From an uncultured Phycisphaerae bacterium (GTDB lineage: Bacteria; Planctomycetota; Phycisphaerae; Sedimentisphaerales; Anaerohalosphaeraceae): a stretch of 10,135 nucleotides of DNA. Position 1 is the first letter of the stretch. The number at the start of each line of letters is the position of its first letter. Shown here piece after piece: positions 7,061 to 10,135 of the stretch. Location: positions 1 to 10,135 of the forward strand of contig CALKKA010000097.1 of NCBI GenBank assembly GCA_937995495.1. The letters run 5' to 3'. The notes under the pieces are model-generated. The model searched no databases and had not been told where the DNA came from. It worked only from the letters and a program-made list of their open reading frames with translations. The position numbers and the translations under genes were made by a program.

Positions 7061-7099
7061 TGTTGACATTAAATGTTAAGTCGACATACAATTATTGTA
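7061..7099. promoter_or_regulatory. Tandem palindromic operator / enhancer sites (ACAWTWAWTGT twice)
   Basis: Two 11-bp palindromes with single-base centres, ACATTAAATGT (7066-7076) and ACAATTATTGT (7088-7098), share the pattern ACAWTWAWTGT. Their centres are 22 bp apart, two helical turns, so a protein would sit on one face of the DNA. The second extends to TACAAT-T-ATTGTA. A further inverted pair, TGTTGAC (7061-7067) and GTCGACA (7080-7086) with one mismatch, overlaps the first site. The sites lie about 122 and 144 bp upstream of the predicted leftward start and on top of the rightward -35 and -10. The regulator encoded at 7128-8615 is the natural candidate binder. Confidence 0.6.
7063..7092 (+). 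promoter_or_regulatory. Sigma-70-like promoter for the sigma-54 activator operon
   Basis: A perfect TTGACA (7063-7068) is followed after 18 bp by TACAAT (7087-7092), one mismatch from TATAAT. Transcription would begin around 7099, giving a leader of about 30 bases before the ATG at 7128. The palindromic sites cover both boxes, so occupancy should block this promoter, as expected for autorepression by an enhancer-binding protein. Confidence 0.65.
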
Positions 7100-7127
7100 C
7101 ATTAAGATTTATTTTGGAGATGAATCA

Positions 7128-8615
7128 ATGTCAAAGGTGAAGCTAAAAAGCGATGATCGTGAGTTTTTTCAGCTTGTCGCCAATGTCCCGGCAGCAAACC
7201 CTTTCAGCCAGCATCGCGAGGATATCGATGAAGAGATCAGCGGAATTCATGATGCTGAAAACCGCCGCCAACGCGTCGAATATGCTGCAGAGGCGATTCG
7301 AAAGCGACTGGCTAAACTTGACGTGGGTGGAACACGGACATTCCAGGATTTCGATGACAGTGACCGTAGGTTAATGAAATATACCTATTTATTTGATGTC
7401 TATCACTCGTGCTCAGATTTGTTTGACGCGTTTATTACAAAGCAGGAGGAATCGGGCGAAACCCCGCTGAAAGTACCGTTTGCGCCTAAGGCTATCGATA
7501 TACTTCGAAAAAGGGGCTTTAGCGAAAAAACGGTCGTCCACGACTTCGCGTTTTTTTACCAGATTCGACGGGCATTTTATTTCATCGACCGGGGGCTCAT
7601 TGGCAAAAGCAACTGCATGCGGCAGTTACGGATGGCATTATGGAACAACATATTCACCTGTGATGCATTTGATTACGAGCTCTATATGTGGGACAAGATG
7701 GAAGACTTTTCGACTTTGCTGATCGGCCCGACCGGCAGCGGCAAAGGTGCCGCCGCCGCGGCTATCGGCAAGAGCGGATTTATCCCCTACGATGAGAAAA
7801 AACAGAAATTTATGGCCAGTTTCACCAGCACTTTTATCCCCGTGAATCTGTCGCAATTTGCAGAAAGCCTATTGGAGTCGGAACTATTCGGCCATACCAA
7901 AGGTGCGTTTACAGGGGCCGTTAGCGAACATCAGGGCGTACTGGGGTTATGCGGGCCGCATGGATCGATCCTCTTGGATGAGATCGGCGAAATCAGCATC
8001 CCCGTGCAGGTGAAACTGCTGAAGGTGCTTGAAGAGCGAACCTTTTACCCAGTGGGCAGCCATCAGCCACAGCGGTTTGGCGGACGGGTGATCGCGGCGA
8101 CCAATCGACCCATAGAGCAACTTCGTGAGGAAGGAAGGTTTCGGGACGATTTTTACTACCGACTGTGTTCCGACTGTATTCGGGTGCCATCATTATCCGA
8201 GCGGATACAGGAGAACCCGGATGAACTAACCGAACTGGTCGAGCATTTTTGCGGTGTAATAACCGGGGCAAAGGACACAGATCTGATCGGACGGGTATTG
8301 GAGGTTGTCGACAAAAAACTGGGGGGACCAGACTATTGCTGGCCAGGCAATGTGCGCGAACTGGCCCAATGCATCCGCCGGGTCATCCTTAAGCGGGATT
8401 ATGAAGGACAACTTTCCCAATCCAGCAGTCAAGAGGGGGCACTGGCCGATAGTATGCGTGAAGGAAATCTAACGGCAGATGAATTACTCGATAGTTACTG
8501 TAAGATCCTCTATAAACAACATGGCACCTATGAGAAGGTCGCCAAGCTAACCGCTCTGGACCGACGTACGGTAAAGAAACGCATAAAGGGGGCAGGCCAT
8601 GACACAGGGAAATAG
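7128..8615 (+). CDS. Sigma-54-dependent transcriptional activator with an unrecognised N-terminal domain (495 aa)
   Basis: The central AAA+ domain has every hallmark of a sigma-54 activator: Walker A GPTGSGKG (200-207), the sigma-54 contact loop GAFTGA (259-264), Walker B ILLDE (281-285), AATNRP (323-328), the arginine-finger segment FRDDFYYRL (338-346) and WPGNVREL (405-412). A Fis-like helix-turn-helix closes the protein (about 448-487, TYEKVAKLTALDRRTVKKRI). The first 185 residues are mostly charged and helical. I see no receiver, PAS, GAF or other known sensory domain there, so the signal is unknown; a protein-protein input is possible. Walker A is GPTGSGKG rather than the usual GESGTGKE. 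The ATG at 7128 has GGAG eight bases upstream; a TTG at 7095 in the same frame lies upstream of the expected transcript start and was rejected. The last 17 bases overlap the channel gene. Probable targets are its own operon and the divergent string. Confidence 0.92.
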   Translation: MSKVKLKSDDREFFQLVANVPAANPFSQHREDIDEEISGIHDAENRRQRVEYAAEAIRKRLAKLDVGGTRTFQDFDDSDRRLMKYTYLFDVYHSCSDLFDAFITKQEESGETPLKVPFAPKAIDILRKRGFSEKTVVHDFAFFYQIRRAFYFIDRGLIGKSNCMRQLRMALWNNIFTCDAFDYELYMWDKMEDFSTLLIGPTGSGKGAAAAAIGKSGFIPYDEKKQKFMASFTSTFIPVNLSQFAESLLESELFGHTKGAFTGAVSEHQGVLGLCGPHGSILLDEIGEISIPVQVKLLKVLEERTFYPVGSHQPQRFGGRVIAATNRPIEQLREEGRFRDDFYYRLCSDCIRVPSLSERIQENPDELTELVEHFCGVITGAKDTDLIGRVLEVVDKKLGGPDYCWPGNVRELAQCIRRVILKRDYEGQLSQSSSQEGALADSMREGNLTADELLDSYCKILYKQHGTYEKVAKLTALDRRTVKKRIKGAGHDTGK

Positions 8616-9408
8616 CCCATTTCGAAAAATGCTATACCAAGTCATCTTCAAAGCCGACACCCCTGCCGGCAAAGCGTTTGACGTCGCACTGATCATCTGT
8701 ATTCTGGCCAGTGTGGGCGTGGTCATGATGGACAGCGTGGAAACGATCAGCAAAGAGTGTCATGAGCTTTTTTACGGTTTGGAATGGTTCTTTACGATCC
8801 TGTTTACGCTCGAATACATCCTTCGACTCTATTGTGTTCCATCCAAACTCAAATACACAATCAGCTTTTTCGGAATCATTGATCTGCTTTCGATCCTGCC
8901 AACCTATCTGGGATTATTTGCAAGGGGCATGAGCTATCTGAAGGTGATCCGTATACTGCGGGTGCTGCGAGTGTTCCGGATATTGAAACTGGGCAACCAT
9001 ACCCGGCAGGCCGATTTGCTTCGACGGGCACTGTATGCCAGCCGTGCGAAGATCATGGTTTTTTTGTGCTTTGTGCTGACGCTGGTGGTCATCATCGGGG
9101 CGCTGATGTACTCGATTGAGGGTACACAGGACGATACCGGATTTACCAGTATCCCGAAAAGCATTTACTGGGCGATTGTAACGCTGACTACCGTCGGCTA
9201 TGGTGATATTTCCCCGCAAACGGCCCCCGGACAGTTCCTGGCCGCTATCGTCATGCTGATGGGCTATTCCATCATCGCCGTCCCCACCGGCATCGTCACC
9301 GCCCAGATCATACAAACACCAAAAAAAAGCCATACCTGCCCCACCTGCAACCACACCCAACACGATCCGGACGCAAACTTCTGTAACAAATGCGGGGCAC
9401 AATTATGA
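8599..9408 (+). CDS. Voltage-gated potassium channel with C-terminal zinc ribbon (269 aa)
   Basis: This is a six-helix Kv-type channel subunit that would assemble as a tetramer in the inner membrane. Helices S1 (27-45), S2 (57-78, with E72 and R76), S3 (88-105, D95), the S4 sensor with basic residues at every third position (R118, R121, R124, R127, K130), S5 (150-172), a pore helix, the K+ selectivity filter TVGYGD (198-203) and S6 (211-235) are all present. A short tail then carries CPTC...CNKC (C247, C250, C262, C265), a zinc-ribbon pair that is unusual for this family and could sense metal or redox state or bind a partner. An AGGGGG element six bases before the ATG supports the start. The gene begins inside the activator gene and ends by an ATGA overlap with the peptidase gene, so all three are cotranslated. 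Confidence 0.93.
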   Translation: MTQGNSPFRKMLYQVIFKADTPAGKAFDVALIICILASVGVVMMDSVETISKECHELFYGLEWFFTILFTLEYILRLYCVPSKLKYTISFFGIIDLLSILPTYLGLFARGMSYLKVIRILRVLRVFRILKLGNHTRQADLLRRALYASRAKIMVFLCFVLTLVVIIGALMYSIEGTQDDTGFTSIPKSIYWAIVTLTTVGYGDISPQTAPGQFLAAIVMLMGYSIIAVPTGIVTAQIIQTPKKSHTCPTCNHTQHDPDANFCNKCGAQL

Positions 9409-10135
9409 CCGGCATTCACATTACAATCGGAGTGGTTGGTGTAATCGCCTTGCTGATTCTCTGGAAAGTAATTCAGAACCATCTTCGGAACAAGCGGCGC
9501 GGGGTGTTGATGCGTAAGCCTATTGACAAAGGGTTTCCTGCTTTTATTGAAAAAAATATTCCGCTCTACGTGCGGTTGCCAGCTGATTTGAAACAACAGT
9601 TGCATGGTATGGTCAATGTTTTTTTGGCCGAGAAGGAATTTGTCGGTTGCAGCGGGCAAGAGATTACCGATGAGGTGCGTGTCACCATTGCCGCACAGGC
9701 GTGTATGCTGCTGCTGAATCGCAAGACCAATTTTTTCCCGAAGCTCAAGACGATCTATGTCTATCCTCACACCTATGTCGCCAAGGGCCTGATGAACGAC
9801 GGCGGGCTTATTGTCGAGGGCAAAAGCGTCCGGCTGGGTGAGTCATGGCAGAACGGCCCGGTTGTACTGACCTGGGACAGTATCACCGGCGGCGCACGCA
9901 ATGTCCAGGACGGGCGAAATGTTGTATTTCATGAATTCGCCCATCAACTCGACCAAGAAGACGGCGATGCCGATGGTGCCCCGATCCTCGAAAACCGCTC
10001 CTGCTATCGAAGCTGGGCGGCAGTACTCAGTGCCGAATACGAACGGCTGTGCAATAAGAGGCGTGGCCGTCGTCGTTCCGTGCTGAACAAATACGGCGCG
10101 ACCAATCCGGCAGAATTTTTTGCTGTAGCAACAGA
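9405..10135 (+). CDS. mtfA: MtfA-type zinc metallopeptidase (M90 family), membrane-anchored, partial at the right edge
   Basis: At least 243 residues are visible before the window ends in an open frame. An N-terminal hydrophobic helix (about 5-20) would anchor the protein with a basic segment just inside (HLRNKRRG). The catalytic zinc site VVFHEFAHQLDQEDG (H176, E177, H180) and the downstream NPAEFFAVATE segment (235 to the edge, including the likely third ligand glutamate) match the MtfA family. E. coli MtfA is a soluble peptidase that binds the repressor Mlc; the membrane helix here is a difference, though seen in other members. The ATG overlaps the channel stop (ATGA), with GGGG seven bases upstream. 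The conserved tyrosine-containing segment after the third ligand and the C-terminus are beyond the edge. Its substrate is unknown; the linked activator or channel are candidates. Confidence 0.9.
   Translation, partial: MTGIHITIGVVGVIALLILWKVIQNHLRNKRRGVLMRKPIDKGFPAFIEKNIPLYVRLPADLKQQLHGMVNVFLAEKEFVGCSGQEITDEVRVTIAAQACMLLLNRKTNFFPKLKTIYVYPHTYVAKGLMNDGGLIVEGKSVRLGESWQNGPVVLTWDSITGGARNVQDGRNVVFHEFAHQLDQEDGDADGAPILENRSCYRSWAAVLSAEYERLCNKRRGRRRSVLNKYGATNPAEFFAVAT

Noticed and set aside
7095..7127. TTG start at 7095 for the sigma-54 activator
   Set aside because: It falls before the predicted transcription start and inside a palindromic site; the ATG at 7128 has a proper GGAG.

Overview
The window reads as a chromosomal segment from an anaerobic, sigma-54-using bacterium with a two-membrane envelope. 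This is inferred from an oxygen-sensitive acyl-CoA dehydratase activase system, a sigma-54 enhancer-binding protein, an exported TPR protein and a fused LplT/Aas-type phospholipid repair protein. Base composition is moderate, and one stretch (about 2119-2774) is clearly more AT-rich. I cannot name the taxon; Desulfobacterota-like or planctomycete/PVC-like anaerobes would fit. There are no rRNA or tRNA genes, CRISPR arrays or insertion sequences.

Layout: two divergent gene strings leave a regulatory gap at 6905-7127. Leftward (minus strand), in order of transcription, are a possible very short membrane peptide (6806-6892), a COG3580-type activase partner (5841-6776), a BadF/HgdC-type [4Fe-4S] ATPase activase (4879-5844, ATGA overlap), an exported TPR protein (3831-4832), an alpha/beta hydrolase resembling lysophospholipases (2786-3748), two small AT-rich membrane proteins (2424-2774 and 2119-2418), and the start of a fused MFS flippase / 1-acyl acyltransferase / acyl-activating enzyme (1-2015, running off the left edge). 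Rightward are a sigma-54 activator (7128-8615), a voltage-gated K+ channel with a C-terminal zinc ribbon (8599-9408) and an MtfA-type zinc peptidase (9405 to the right edge). The last three reading frames overlap, so they are almost certainly one transcript.

The divergent gap carries the most interesting signal. A near-consensus sigma-54 -24/-12 element (6960-6976, minus) points at the leftward string. Upstream of it lie two 11-bp palindromes of the form ACAWTWAWTGT, centred 22 bp apart (7071 and 7093). They fall about 120-145 bp upstream of the predicted leftward start, the usual position for enhancer sites. They also overlap the -35 and -10 of a sigma-70-like promoter for the activator gene. 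My reading is that the activator switches on the leftward string from sigma-54 and represses its own operon from the same sites.

Taken together, the contents are an ion channel, a membrane-anchored peptidase, a phospholipid hydrolase and reacylation enzyme, small membrane proteins and an ATP-driven low-potential electron activase without its usual dehydratase subunits. They suggest a membrane or envelope homeostasis regulon. That functional reading is inference.
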